NCBI GenBank assembly: GCA_003339415.1
Contig: PDHQ01000041.1
Location: 62,001 to 126,000 of the forward strand
DNA length: 64,000 nucleotides
Direction: 5' to 3'
Source: Ophiocordyceps camponoti-saundersi (nom. inval.)
Taxonomy: Eukaryota; Ascomycota; Sordariomycetes; Hypocreales; Ophiocordycipitaceae
Both the position numbers and the translations under genes were made by a program. This document shows positions 23,647-34,119 of the stretch, piece by piece. The first letter of the stretch is position 1, and every line of letters begins with the position of its first letter. Below the pieces are notes generated by a model, which was given only the letters and a program-made list of their open reading frames with translations, did not search any database and was not told the origin of the DNA.

Positions 23647-24873
23647 ATGCACCCTCCGCCGGCGGCCGGCCTGGTGCAAGATGCGATAACGGCCTTTGCA
23701 AAGTCGACGCCCAAGACGACGACGACAACGACGACGCTCGTCTCCATGGCCACCGCCACCGCCACCGCCGCCATCGCCTCCTTGTCATCGTCATCATCAT
23801 CATCATCATCCGACAACGTCATGACGGCAACAACGCAGTCGCAAGAGTCGCAGCAGGGCGAATGTCGTCTTCTGGGCTCCTTCGCTCTCCTCGTCCAGGC
23901 CGCGCTAGGAGCCTTGGCCTTGCTATCGCTCGTCTACAAGCGTTGGAGGGAGAGACCGCAAAGGCCGGTCAAGATCTGGTTCTTCGACGTTTCGAAGCAG
24001 GTCTTTGGCTCGGTGCTCGTCCATATCGCCAACATCTTCATGTCCATGTTGACCAGTGGCCGCTTCAACATTATTCGTCCAGAGCCTGCTGTTGCCGCTA
24101 CGCAGCGCATGTTGATGATTCGCACCGTCGGTGAAGAATCGGAATCGTACGCGCCTAACCCGTGTTCTTTTTATCTCCTCAACCTCGCCATCGATGTTAG
24201 TATTCTCCTTCCCCTCCTTTCTTCGCCACCTCTCTGGACTAACGCGCCCCCCTCCTAGACGACAGTCGGCATCCCCATCCTCATCATCCTTCTTCGAATC
24301 CTCACCGGCCTCGCCACCATGACACCACTGGGCAAACCCGCCGAGTCGATCCTGTCTGGCAACTACGGAAGCCCCCCCAACGCCTGGTGGTGGCTTAAGC
24401 AGTCCATCATCTACTTCGGCGGCCTGTTCGGCATGAAGCTATGCGTTCTCATCATCTTCATCATTTTCCCCTGGATCTCAAAGGTCGGTGATTGGGCCCT
24501 GGGGTGGACGGAGGGCAACGAACGCCTTCAGATCGCCTTCGTCATGATGATCTTTCCCCTCGTCATGAACGCTCTGCAGTATTACATCATCGATTCCTTC
24601 ATCAAGAAGAAGGAGTCCGATCACCACGATCGTCTCTCGACAGAGGACCCGGATGAGCCGTCGAGGCCATGCGACGAATCTACGCGTTTGCGCACTCATC
24701 GCAGTAGCAGCGAAGACGATGATGGTGACGACGACGTCCAACGTGGCCAACACGCTCGCGCTCGTTCCAGTCGCGACTACGATCCTGAAATCGATGGCCA
24801 CGCACCCACCGTTGTCGGCAGCGGCTCCAGCCGGATCAAGGTGGCGCCCACAGAGCTCTATCCCAAGGAGTAG
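23647..24873 (+). CDS. STIMATE/TMEM110-family vacuolar or ER membrane protein (YPL162C type)
   Basis: Two exons, 23647-24195 and 24259-24873, give 387 aa. The 63-nt intron has donor GTTAGT, branch GGACTAAC and acceptor CCTCCTAG. The Ser/Thr-rich N-terminus is followed by about five membrane segments (near 77-97, 118-138, 174-205, 230-255, 268-290) and a hydrophilic, acidic C-tail. The motif KIWFFDVSKQVFGS..H..N between the first two segments, and the NPCSFYLLNLAID-TTVG block across the splice junction, are typical of the STIMATE family (PF12400). In yeast the family member localises to the vacuolar membrane; the human protein supports STIM1 at ER-plasma membrane junctions. Ca2+-related function in this fungus is inference. 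ATG 23647 is the first in-frame ATG; its leader contains the poly-C tract. Confidence 0.85.
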
Positions 24874-25434
24874 GGGGATTCTCCTTCACGTCTTCCGTCT
24901 GTCATCATCCACCAACTATACGAATCTCATCGTCATCTTCCCTCTTCCCGCTTTTTTTCTCCCTCTTTCTTCCCTGTTCTTTTGTCATTTGCACTCCACG
25001 CACTAGAAAACGGCGGTCTTGCATATATATGGTATACCAAAGCAGCCGGGGATGTCTCTTGTTTTTTTTTCTTCTCCTTGACGCTTCTTTCTTCTACCTT
25101 TTCTTCTTGTTCTTCTTCTTCTCCTATACTTCTTCTGTCTTCTTCTCTATGGCGTTTTGGGATACGGAGTCGATAACTGATTTAAGGGGTTAACCGGGGT
25201 GGGAAAGGGGAAGCATGAAATCTGCTATGTCTTTTATTTTGGATCTTCTCTCTTCTCTTCCCTTTTCTTCTCTGTCCAGGTATCTGGTTTGTATGTGTAG
25301 GTAGGTATCTTGGCCGAAGAAGCTCTACTCTTCCACCAACTCTCTCCATTACCACATCTTTCAATTTATACATACAAATACACACACACGTACACACACA
25401 CAAACGCACGGAAACGAATCAGTTTCCAGCATCA
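24874..25434. other. convergent 3' intergenic region
   Basis: This separates the STIMATE-like and GT90 3' ends. It is rich in CTT/TTC and CA microsatellite. No gene is visible. Confidence 0.5.
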
Positions 25435-27102
25435 TTACAAGTCGAATAACTCGGCTACTTCTAGAAGCAGTCGGTATAGATATATCGACATGTCAACTTC
25501 TCGCAACGCCTCTCGTGACCGTCTAGAGCCGGCTCGAGCAATCCTCGCCGACAAGGCCTCACCCTCGTCATCATTGATGAGGAAATCAAGCAAGGCCGGA
25601 AGCTCTTCCATGGTCATGCTCACGGGAATGTAATGAGCCCAGGGCACGAGGCGGTCGTCGTGCCACTCTTGCATCCAGGTCGACTTGAAGACGACGGCCT
25701 CACTGGACAGGAGGCGGTAGAACCTGGTGCTCATGCTGTTGCCGTCGATGTCGAAGAGGTATCGATAGTGCGCCGTCGTGTTCTCGGCCTCGTAATCTTC
25801 GGGGCCGAGCTCGCCGGCCATCTCCTGGCATGCTTCGTCCGTGCATTGGATGTAAGCTCCCATGTGAATGTCGAATACGTCCTTGAAAAGCTTCGTCTTC
25901 TTCCTTTCTGCGTCTGTCGTCTTCAGGCCTATGTACGAAGCTGCGTCCAGCACGTGAGCTGCCTTGCGAAGAGATTGCGTGAAGCTCACGAGCCGTTGTC
26001 TATGGCCACTTCTCCAGTTCGACTCTGTCGCGAGGCCGCCGGTTGAGGATCCTCGCCAGTATAAGACGGCTTTCTTATCGTGGAAGGGCATCGCTTCTGA
26101 CACGACTGGATGCGCGGCGTAGCATGGACATGGTATCAGTATGTCCCTGAAGGAGGACATGCGGCCGAAGCTGAGGATGGGCACCAGCGAGCGCGTGTAG
26201 GAGAAGGTGTTTGGCGCCGAGACCTGGGCGTGGAGACGGGCCGGTTGGGCGTGCTGGCATACGTCGGCGTAGCGGTGTAAGTGGTCCGTTAACTCTGGGG
26301 GTTTGGCGCCGCATGAGTCCATGACTAGATCCTGGATTGGCTCTCCGTTGCGTTCTTCGAATTGGATCGTCGGCGGTTGGGGATCGGGGCTGGTGAGGAC
26401 TCGGGGTTCGTCGACGACGCTCATGTAGAAATGCATGTTGGGCAAGCTTTGGATGAAGGGCTTCAGGAGTCTTTCCCATTCACCGTCGTAGATGTATTCC
26501 GTAGTCTTGTTCATGGTTCCATTCTCGATCGTCACCCTCGCCGTGTAAGGATAGGAGTCTTGTTGCGCAGAAGCTTGTTCCTTGACCATTCGCAAGGTAC
26601 GGCTCGCTTCTTCGGTGCGGTAGGGCTTCAGATCTCGATCGATCTGATCAAAATCGTCAATCACCTTCGATCCATGATCCAAGGCGAATTGCACCCATTT
26701 CTCGAAATGCTTTGGAGGGAGTCTGCCGTATCGACGCTTATATTCAATCGTTGCCTCCTCTGGAGTGGATGATTGCCGTTCTGAATCAGACTCTTCTATC
26801 GTCGTCAGGGCGGTGAGGATCCGGCAGCGGATGGCGAAGGGGGAGAAGTCATCCGGCGGTATTCTCTTCCCTCGACACGGTGCAGAAGTCGTCGATGTGT
26901 GGTTTTGAAAGGTTCGTATGGTGCTGAAGCCGTGTTGGGAAGAGGGAAAAGGCAGGCCGAGTTGAAGCAAGCTCACCATCAGCAGCGAGGCGACGACGAT
27001 GATGGTAAGGGCCGACTTGTAGCGCCGCCGTGAAAGCCACATTGAACAAGGCCAGGCCATGGCTTCGAAACTGCTATACCGTGACGTTGAGGGCTTAAGC
27101 AT
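25435..27102 (-). CDS. family 90 glycosyltransferase (CAP10-like), type II membrane protein
   Basis: This is a single 555-aa frame. A short cytosolic N-terminus (RRRYK) precedes one signal-anchor segment (about 31-50), placing the catalytic part in the Golgi lumen. The C-terminal half carries GT90/CAP10 hallmarks: AVLYWRGSSTGG (about 365-376), HRQRLVSF, YRYLFDIDGNSMSTRFYRLLSSEAVVFKS and WMQEWHDDRLVPWAHYIPV. In Cryptococcus, CAP10-family proteins act in capsule glycan xylosylation; in ascomycetes GT90 members are usually uncharacterised transferases. Donor and acceptor cannot be told from sequence. Two N-glycosylation sequons (NHTS, NKTT) lie in the stem. The start at 27102 is used; MAWPCSM at codon 15 is an alternative. 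Confidence 0.88.
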   Translation of the reverse strand: MLKPSTSRYSSFEAMAWPCSMWLSRRRYKSALTIIVVASLLMVSLLQLGLPFPSSQHGFSTIRTFQNHTSTTSAPCRGKRIPPDDFSPFAIRCRILTALTTIEESDSERQSSTPEEATIEYKRRYGRLPPKHFEKWVQFALDHGSKVIDDFDQIDRDLKPYRTEEASRTLRMVKEQASAQQDSYPYTARVTIENGTMNKTTEYIYDGEWERLLKPFIQSLPNMHFYMSVVDEPRVLTSPDPQPPTIQFEERNGEPIQDLVMDSCGAKPPELTDHLHRYADVCQHAQPARLHAQVSAPNTFSYTRSLVPILSFGRMSSFRDILIPCPCYAAHPVVSEAMPFHDKKAVLYWRGSSTGGLATESNWRSGHRQRLVSFTQSLRKAAHVLDAASYIGLKTTDAERKKTKLFKDVFDIHMGAYIQCTDEACQEMAGELGPEDYEAENTTAHYRYLFDIDGNSMSTRFYRLLSSEAVVFKSTWMQEWHDDRLVPWAHYIPVSMTMEELPALLDFLINDDEGEALSARIARAGSRRSREALREVDMSIYLYRLLLEVAELFDL

Positions 27103-27496
27103 GTTCGCCTGATGAGTGGCCTACGTCGACACCAAGGCATTGATAATTGATTTCTTAGACCCTCCTCGTATATTTATTATATGGAGCACGTTATGCGTTC
27201 GAGTCAAGTCAGACCATGGTCTTAAAAACCATGCAGCCGACTCGAGACGACATCAAGGGCCAAGGCAAACCGGCTCAATGAGTCGTCGTCGTATTAAGCT
27301 TCTCCTCCACCCTCGAGCCGCGACCGGCCCCGGTTTAAAGGCAGGGAAAACATGTACAGAATGTCAGGCAGTTGCTGAGATTTGTGGGGGGGGCGTCACC
27401 ACTATCAGAGATGGAAACACTACTGGCAAAAGCTGACCTTTGGCCTGAAGTCAAAGGGGTCAGGCACCACAGACCCCCTTCCAATGCTTGCAGCAG
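27103..27496. other. upstream region of GT90 gene
   Basis: AT-rich promoter-like DNA (TATATTTATTATAT near 27170) is followed by ordinary sequence up to the decayed coding region. No gene is seen. Confidence 0.4.
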
Positions 27497-28451
27497 TTAA
27501 TCCTTCGCCCGGCTGTACTTTGACGATCTTAGAAAGGCCAGAGTATGGGCGCTTTTAACTCCTTTGGCGTACGGGACTGTTAAGACATCTGTCTCCATCG
27601 TGGCTTGCTTCCTCTTTAACTGGGCAAGCGTTGCCTCCAGAGCTTCTGCGGGCTTCAACTGTGGCTGGTTTGAAGGGAGGTCCGGGACTATTTTCTTCGT
27701 CTCGGTTGGTTTGGGCTGTGGCCGGGCTCTAGGGATCTTCCGAGTTATTTTCTTCATTCCGGCAGTAGATACCTTTTTCGTAGAAGCTGGCGTAGTCTTT
27801 TCTGGTTCCTGTACAGACTCGATGTGCTCCTGGGCACTCGTCTAATTAGACGTCGGAAGTCCTGCCACCGGGTTGATTAAAAGGTCGATATCAGTTCATC
27901 CTCGAGACTCGAAGGGGAACTCGTCACTTGAGAAGTCCAGGCGTCGTGAGCTTCGGACCCCTATCTCGTTAGCTGCCATAGCACAGAGGCTGCTAATTGC
28001 GCGGGCGAGTGATTGGTTGTAATCGTTATCATTCTTTTGACCATCCCGTTTAGCCCAATCTCGGAGTAAGAGGCGTCCTTCGTTCGGGCGGTGCGCTCAT
28101 TGCCGGGTCAAACCACTTTGTTACCTTCTCGCTTTGCTTTGCCCAAGCAGGGAAAGGTCCCCGGGCCAAGCCCCACGAAGCGTCTCGTCTCATGCTTCAG
28201 CATTGAAATAGCTAGATATCCACATTCCCAGCCTACACGATAAAGGTAAAGGGACAAGCATCCCAGTCATCAGTAAGAATATCTTCCACGCGGCAACCGC
28301 CCTCTTCGCGCGTGATACGCATTTTATCAAGGAAGGGGTCGAAGAAATAGAACATTCTGTATTCCCAATCCCATAGAAAACTGGCCCAATGGTACGCCTC
28401 GGTATTCTTTTTTATGGTATAGGCTACGGAGTTCTTATCAGAACAGCAGCT
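27497..28451 (-). pseudogene. decayed minus-strand coding region (unknown family)
   Basis: Several stretches read as plausible protein on the minus strand but are broken. The frame ending at 27497 is open back to 27842 (Lys/Pro-rich, then ALEATLAQLKRKQ). It is then separated by a TAG (27843-27845) and a TGA about 50 nt further from another peptide-like stretch in the same frame (RDWAKRDGQKNDND.., SLARAISSLCAMAANEIG). A short frame at 28193-28050 reads WAKQSEKVTKWFDP. A 72-aa open stretch at 28451-28233 contains AYHWASFLWDWEYRMFYFFDP. TGA and TAG could derive from CGA and CAG by C-to-T change, as RIP or drift would give. The order could instead include introns I cannot place. I do not recognise the family; a weak HW..Y..D pattern faintly recalls Ulp1-like proteases but is not adequate evidence. 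Confidence 0.4.
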
Positions 28452-29145
28452 TCAACATCAGACAGTCAAGTTTGGCTTCACCTCACCAGAAAGAGGGGAT
28501 ATTCAGCAAAATCAGAAGGGGGGTTAATAGCAAGGTTGAAAGAGGCTGAAACCCTCCCTTGATGTAAAGTGGAGGAGTCTGCTGAATCAATCAGACTCGG
28601 ATAAGCTCAACTGCTCAATTCTGGTGGGCCCGCCACCACTGCCACTGTCTGCCTACCAGGTGGGTATGCGAACAGGACTTGGTCTTATTACCTAATAATC
28701 AAATGGCGGTCGATGGCTTCCACCGCCTGTCAGGTTTAATCCGTAGTTCCGAAGATCCACCTTTCTAACCCGAACCCTTACCCTAAGAAACCGTCGAAGG
28801 CTGCATGCCAGCCGCCGGCGCTCGTCGGGTTGGCCGCGCGGATAAGACAGTAAATAGCGGTAAATAAGCTACTGCCGCGATACGATCGGGAGGAATTACC
28901 ATTTCCCATTTTTTTTCGAAAGTCTGTCCTGCTAAATCACATCCAGCCAGCCACCAAAACGCCGCTGACCATGGCCTTGTTTCGCCATCAAGTACGTCCG
29001 TATCATGAATAGTTGTGAACCTCCCTTCCACCCCCCTTCCCTCGCCTGCTCCCCGCTTTTAGGGAAAAGAAGAACAGAAAAAAATGATAATCAAAGAGAC
29101 CAAGCGCCTCGCTGGGAAGAATGAGTTCGTAAATATTGTCGTCGT
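28452..29145. other. intergenic remnant DNA
   Basis: No coding frame is supported. It contains a short stretch (28676-28735) that weakly matches 30325-30400, suggesting an old dispersed repeat. Confidence 0.4.
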
Positions 29146-29801
29146 TCAAGAGGCAGACTTGGGATAGGAGTATCGATTCCGGCGGAGTTCCTCCGACGTC
29201 TTCAAGCTGCGTTCGGCTGCCTGCTTGGCGGCCAGGGCGTTCATCTTCTCTCGCGCCTTCATGAGGCTACTGTTGTCTTGCTGCTTGATCTTGGCGCGGA
29301 TGTCGTAGAGAGCCATGAGCGTGTTGGCCCTTTCCCAGTCGTCGTCCGCCTGCGATGCGATCGACGCGCGTCAGTAATGATGAAGCTTCGGGGGCCGGAC
29401 AGGGTTCGTCTCACGTCGGAGTCGCCGCGACGGGGAGTGCCGGGCGTGGAGTTGACGGCAGAGGGAGGTCGCGAACTGGGCGTGCTGATGAGCAGGCGAC
29501 GTCCCAGCTTGTCAAACTTAGGCGGAGTGTTCGCCTCCGTTGTCCAGGCGCGCTGTATCGAAGAAGGGCGCTGGGGACGCGACTGCTGGCTCGTCGAGGG
29601 AGAGGGAGAGGGAGCCGTCGAGGAATCGGCCTTGACTAGGTGTGGCCGGACGGGCATGCTAGCGTTAACGATGGCCGCGGCAGCTTCAGGCTCCTGCTTC
29701 CGTCAGCATCGTGTGCGCAAAGGCGAGGAAGAATAGCGACGAACAGCGGCACTGAGGTTGCTCAGGTCGGCAAGCACTTGCGACAGCTGAAGGCTCTCCA
29801 T
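29146..29801 (-). CDS. conserved-looking hypothetical protein with basic helical C-terminus
   Basis: Three exons, 29801-29745, 29693-29415 and 29349-29146, give 179 aa. Intron 1 (51 nt, donor GTTCGT, branch GCTGAC, acceptor AAGCAG) could instead use the AAG three bases earlier, adding one Gln. Intron 2 is 65 nt (donor GTGAGA, acceptor ATCGCAG). The N-terminus (MESLQLSQVLADLSNL) is a short helix. The middle is Ser/Pro-rich with PPKFDKLGRRLL and TPGTPRRGD (possible phosphosites). The C-terminus (DDDWERANTLMALYDIRAKI.. then KAREKMNALAAKQ) should be a coiled coil. Three exons in consistent phase support a real gene. I do not recognise the function. Confidence 0.7.
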
Positions 29802-31250
29802 GACGAAGAGCGTGCGAACGGGAAAAAAGAGGAGACGACCCGATAGAAGAGAGAATTCTGTTAAGAGGGGAGTCGAGACGACGATTGCTTTGTATTGAAG
29901 GCGTTCCAGGAAGGGTGATGACGCGAGTAAACAGCCAAAGGCAAGAGGGTAAGAAGGAAGAGGTAGATTCGTCCACTGACGAATCAGACTATGACTAATC
30001 AGAGTTCCTTTTTACCACTTCATGTATGGCGAAAGAAAAAAACAGGTTGGTGGCTTGTAGGAGGAGAGTGTTGCTTTGTTGATGAAGGAGGATGGATGGG
30101 CGGATGATGGATGGGTCAATTGCGTGCTCTGCGAGACTGCGGTCAGACGGACGACTATTATTCTTCCGGCAAATTCCTAGCCCCGTTATTCCTTTTTCGC
30201 CCCAGAGAAGTGGAAGCAAGGTTGCCATCTGCTGGCTTAGTCACATTCACGTGACGCACTCTTTTCACACAGGTGGGTACCTAGGTACCTAGGGACCTAC
30301 CTTTCCGAAGAGGACCTGGCTGTATTACCTAATACCCAAGATCACCTTACATGCTAGCAGTCAAGTGGCAGTCGACGGCATCCTGCGCCTGTCATGCTCT
30401 GCATGCCGATGGGATACAGCAGGCCCCAGGTTCCTCTGCAGTGAGCTCGTGACGATGACGGGAAAGGCCGTCGAGTACTTGAGCGCATTGGCCAATTGCT
30501 GCCCTCCCCAGCCGGTCGATTCCTTGTAGGGCGCGCGTCGCATGCGACTGCCTGAGCCGGGTCAAGCTGGGCAGAGCCATGAGACGCGGCACGATGACGG
30601 CACCTCCGCAGTTCCGGTCGGGTCGGTTACTATACTACCCGACGAATCATTCCCCTGCCACAAAGTTTCTAGACGGAAGTAGAGATCTTCCATCTTCAGT
30701 AAGTAAATGAAAAAAAAAACATACCGCTTTGACAAGGACAAAAGGACACTCCCGACGGACAGGGAAAAGGAGCCCTAAAAAGGGGAGGAATTCGTATACT
30801 TCGTGTAATTCAGAAAAGGAAGGAATTCAGAGATCGTAGAAAACGTAAAGACTAGGAAAGGAAGAAGACCGTAACGTAGGTAGCCTACGTACCTAGGTCC
30901 ATATGCGCTCACGGCGACTGACATTGTGTATTGAAGGGGCTCACGGCCGTCCTTGGGTCTTCTTCCTAGAAGGAAGATGACCCCTACTTATACGTACAAA
31001 AATTGACCCTTCCTAGGAACCGTAGGTCCCGTGACTCTCTCTGGTCCGTGATACCAATTGATCAGATCGAGCATATCGATCAGAACGGCTCGGGCAGCCT
31101 GACTGACCCGACAGACCTACTTCCGTGTGACAGTCTTCCCTGCCGGGGGCCCTGTGTGTGTGTGTGTGCATTTGGGCGTGCCCGTTGCTCCCGCCAAACC
31201 ACGGATAAAAGTAGCACTCAGGCGAGTAAATAAAGAGCGACCAGGATTAA
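29802..31250. other. intergenic region, no supported gene
   Basis: This contains the promoter of the 179-aa protein gene, including TCACGTGA at 30247-30254, TACCTAGG repeats near 30280-30300 and 30880-30895, and the weak repeat partner at 30325-30400. No coding frame is convincing. Confidence 0.45.
30247..30254. promoter_or_regulatory. TCACGTGA palindrome upstream of the 179-aa protein gene
   Basis: A perfect 8-bp palindrome 446 nt upstream of the start at 29801. It is a candidate bHLH site; function is inferred only. Confidence 0.35.
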
Positions 31251-32340
31251 GACCTTCCAATAATGACACCTTTTTCAAGGTTACTCATGTTCTCAGTGCT
31301 GGACTCTTCTCGGTGCTGGACGAGTTGAAAGCCGGCTTGTCCATCGCGGAATTACCAGCTTCGAGTTCATCGTTGGCAGTATGCAAACGTGCAGCTACCC
31401 GGTCCCTAGACAAACTTAGCAATTATTCACCAGTGGTTGAGGGAAAAAACAAGAGAGTACACACACGTAGTCCGCCTACGACTTCGAGGCGAGGAGGTGT
31501 CGTGGGACCAAGTTGACGCTAAAAAGCACGGCCAAACTGTAACTCACGAGGAGGAAAAGAAAACGATACGCTTTGTACCACGAGTTATTCGTAGGAACCA
31601 GGTCACGGATCGTGCGAGCAGCACTGATCACCGCCGTCTATGTCGTGTCGTTAAAAGCCGTCTTCAAATCGGTTACTCATTTTCTCCTCGCTCGGCGTCA
31701 TCGACAACGGCTGAATGAACACGACTTTCTTCTTCGAGATGCTGCTCATGGCTAACCCGCTTGAAGACGCAGATGACGAGGCCTTCGACGCAGGGCTATC
31801 GGATTTCGCTTGCACTTGGGGGTCATGAGCACGCCGGCATTCGGCAAACCCATCGCTAGTTAAGTTAGAAGTTCGAAATTAATCACCAGTAAATCACGGA
31901 AAAAAATAAGAGAAGTACATACACACACGTAATCCGCCTAGGATTTCGAGGTAAGGAGTAGGTGTCGTGCGATGAGGTTGGCTCTGAAAAGCACGAGCAG
32001 AATGTATGTACGGCATGAGGAGAAATAGGACGCGATATTCTTCAGACCATTTGCTTTCTGTGGGCACCGGGCTCTGAATCGTGCAAGCAGCGCTGATCAC
32101 CGCCGTCTGTGTCGTGTCGGTTGAAGCCGTCTTCAACTGTTGATCAGGGGTCAGAAAACTGTCGATCGCGATCTGCACGGGGTCTGCCGCCGTCATGTTC
32201 ATCAGGTGCAGATGAGAGTCGAGAAACTGCGTAAATGGAAATTGTGCGCGTTTGGCAACGACGGGAGATGATGAAGATCCTGAATGAAGAAGTTTTTCTG
32301 TTGAACCAAGGTTCGGGGAGGATGGAGAAGGGATGGTTTG
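31251..32340 (-). pseudogene. decayed coding region with internal tandem duplication
   Basis: On the minus strand a frame from about 32340 to 31894 reads through FPFTQFLDSHLHL, ADPVQIAIDSFLTPDQQ and TDTTQTAVISAACTIQ. About 456 bp away (31431-31711) a diverged copy reads NDTT-stop-TAVISAARTI, with the Gln codon of the first copy replaced by TAG. The spacer between them (about 31710-31860) is open in a further frame (KASSSASSSGLAM, KKKVVFIQPL). Stops and frameshifts make both copies non-functional as written. The family is not recognised. C-to-T changes in CpA context fit mild RIP or drift after a local duplication. Confidence 0.45.
31421..32160. repeat. diverged direct tandem duplication (unit offset about 456 bp)
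   Basis: Nucleotides about 31421-31711 align by eye with 31877-32150. Shared blocks include CACACACGTA.TCCGCCTA, TTCGAGG.GAGGAG, AAAAGCACG, TGATCACCGCCGTCT.TGTCGTGTCG and AGCCGTCTTCAA, with scattered substitutions and short indels. Confidence 0.7.
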
Positions 32341-32638
32341 CAGGATAAACAGGATGAAGGTGCTTTCCTACCTACATCATAGTAGGTGGTAGGTAGGTAT
32401 GCACCTTCTAAGGCACCTATGTATCGACGCAGGAGCCGTCGGGAGCGTCCGACAACCGCGCTCTTGGATCGGCTTCTGAAAAAGTGAGGCTTGATCCGAG
32501 AGCGAACGTTTGATTGCTACCATAAAACAGGCCGCTGTGCGCGGTCTATCACCGTAGAGGCATATGAACAACGTGGTGTGAGTCTCTCATGGATGAAGAA
32601 GAAGCTAGGAACTAACTGAAAAAGGGGCACAGACGGGG

Positions 32639-32662
32639 TCACGTGAGTGCATATCATGTGAT
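32639..32662. promoter_or_regulatory. paired E-box element TCACGTGA-N7-TCATGTGAT
   Basis: TCACGTGA (32639-32646) is followed after exactly 7 nt by TCATGTGAT (32654-32662). The same arrangement occurs at 38711-38734. Confidence 0.45.
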
Positions 32663-32841
32663 AACCCCCAGCAAGTCATGTCAGAATAGGGAAGAGGAGC
32701 TTGTTTCATTAGGCGGCAATCAATATCATGAGGCCTTGATTTCATAAGTGTTTTATCATAGTACGGATACAGACATTATCAGCGAGACTTGAGATTTATC
32801 GTGAAAGATCTGTATTACTAACTCCGTAAAATAGGAATAGT

Positions 32842-32912
32842 TGCCGTGGCAAATATGAATACTCTGTAGTAGTATCCGTCGTACGGATAGAGTATTTATA
32901 TTTGCCACGGCA
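32842..32912. repeat. 71-nt hairpin: 24-bp inverted repeat with one mismatch
   Basis: Arms 32842-32865 and 32889-32912 are reverse complements at 23 of 24 positions. The 23-nt interior contains a second short inverted repeat, ATCCG (32874-32878) / CGGAT (32884-32888). It could be a foldback MITE remnant, a cruciform or a transcribed hairpin. Confidence 0.85.
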
Positions 32913-33425
32913 CCTGGCTCAGCCTCATCAGCTGGCTGCGGACACGCACGAGTGGGCCCTTTTTCTTAGCTGAGCCTTTCTTCGCGAGGGGGGGAGTGGA
33001 GGTGGAGTGGGGGGGCTGAGTCTTTGTGCTCTCCCACGTGAGCGAGTGAGAGTGTGGCTGGAGAAGGCGATTTTGATGATGTGTGTGTGTTTGTATATGG
33101 GAAAGGCGAGTATCGCGTCATGCGTCCGTCTGCGTAGTATTGTGTATGTATGTTTTTATTATGTGTGTCTCTGCAAAACGGAGGGGAAAATAAGATGAAG
33201 AAGCCACTGGACGGATCTTGTCTATGTAGGAAAGAAGAGCGTGTCAGGTTGTTTATCTTTGATGTCAGAGAGTCAGAGATGGTATCCGTATCCGTACTGC
33301 ATGTATAGAATCGCAGATGGCTTTCCATGACTGTCTTGACGAGTAAAAGAACAACAAAGAAAGGCCAAGGCCTGCCAAGAAGCGGGCTTCTGCTGTATCA
33401 CCGTCGCCGCCGCCGCTGACGCACA

Positions 33426-33430
<5 letters not shown>

Positions 33431-33460
<30 letters not shown>
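33431..33460 (+). repeat. (CT)15 microsatellite
   Basis: Thirty nt of pure CT repeat in the region upstream of the small PPxY membrane protein. Confidence 0.95.
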
Positions 33461-33464
<4 letters not shown>

Positions 33465-33750
33465 GCCATCTTCCTCTCCGTGCTATTTATTCCATTGATC
33501 TCGACTTGTTTCTCGTCTTTCTTTCTCTTTTCGCATCCTGTTTTTTTACTTTGTCTAAGGATCCCCTGTCGTGCGATACTACGGATACACTCTCCGTACT
33601 TACGGATACACTCTCCGTACTAACGGATACCTCCTTCAGTACCACGACTCGACTACGACTCGAATACGACTCGCACGAGGCGCACACAGAGAGAGACAGG
33701 CCCAACACTTTTTAAGCTGGCACACGTCATCCTTCTGCCTCTTTACCCCG

Positions 33751-33870
<120 letters not shown>

Positions 33871-34119
33871 TTGGAAGGACAGAAAACTGTTTTGACGATC
33901 GGCCCTCCTTTCTCTTTCACCTGTGACGCACCCCCTTTTTTCTGCCTTGTGTCTGTCTTCCCTTTTCTTTTTTATTCGCCTTACCACTCCGATCTCGCAT
34001 CCGATCAGACAAAGTGCGAAAGAAAAGGAAGATTACAGAATCGCTGGCCTTTTGTCGCTCGGCTCGAACATCACATTTCGAAGAAAATCGCCTTCTCATT
34101 CTCCTTATTGGGTCGCGTA

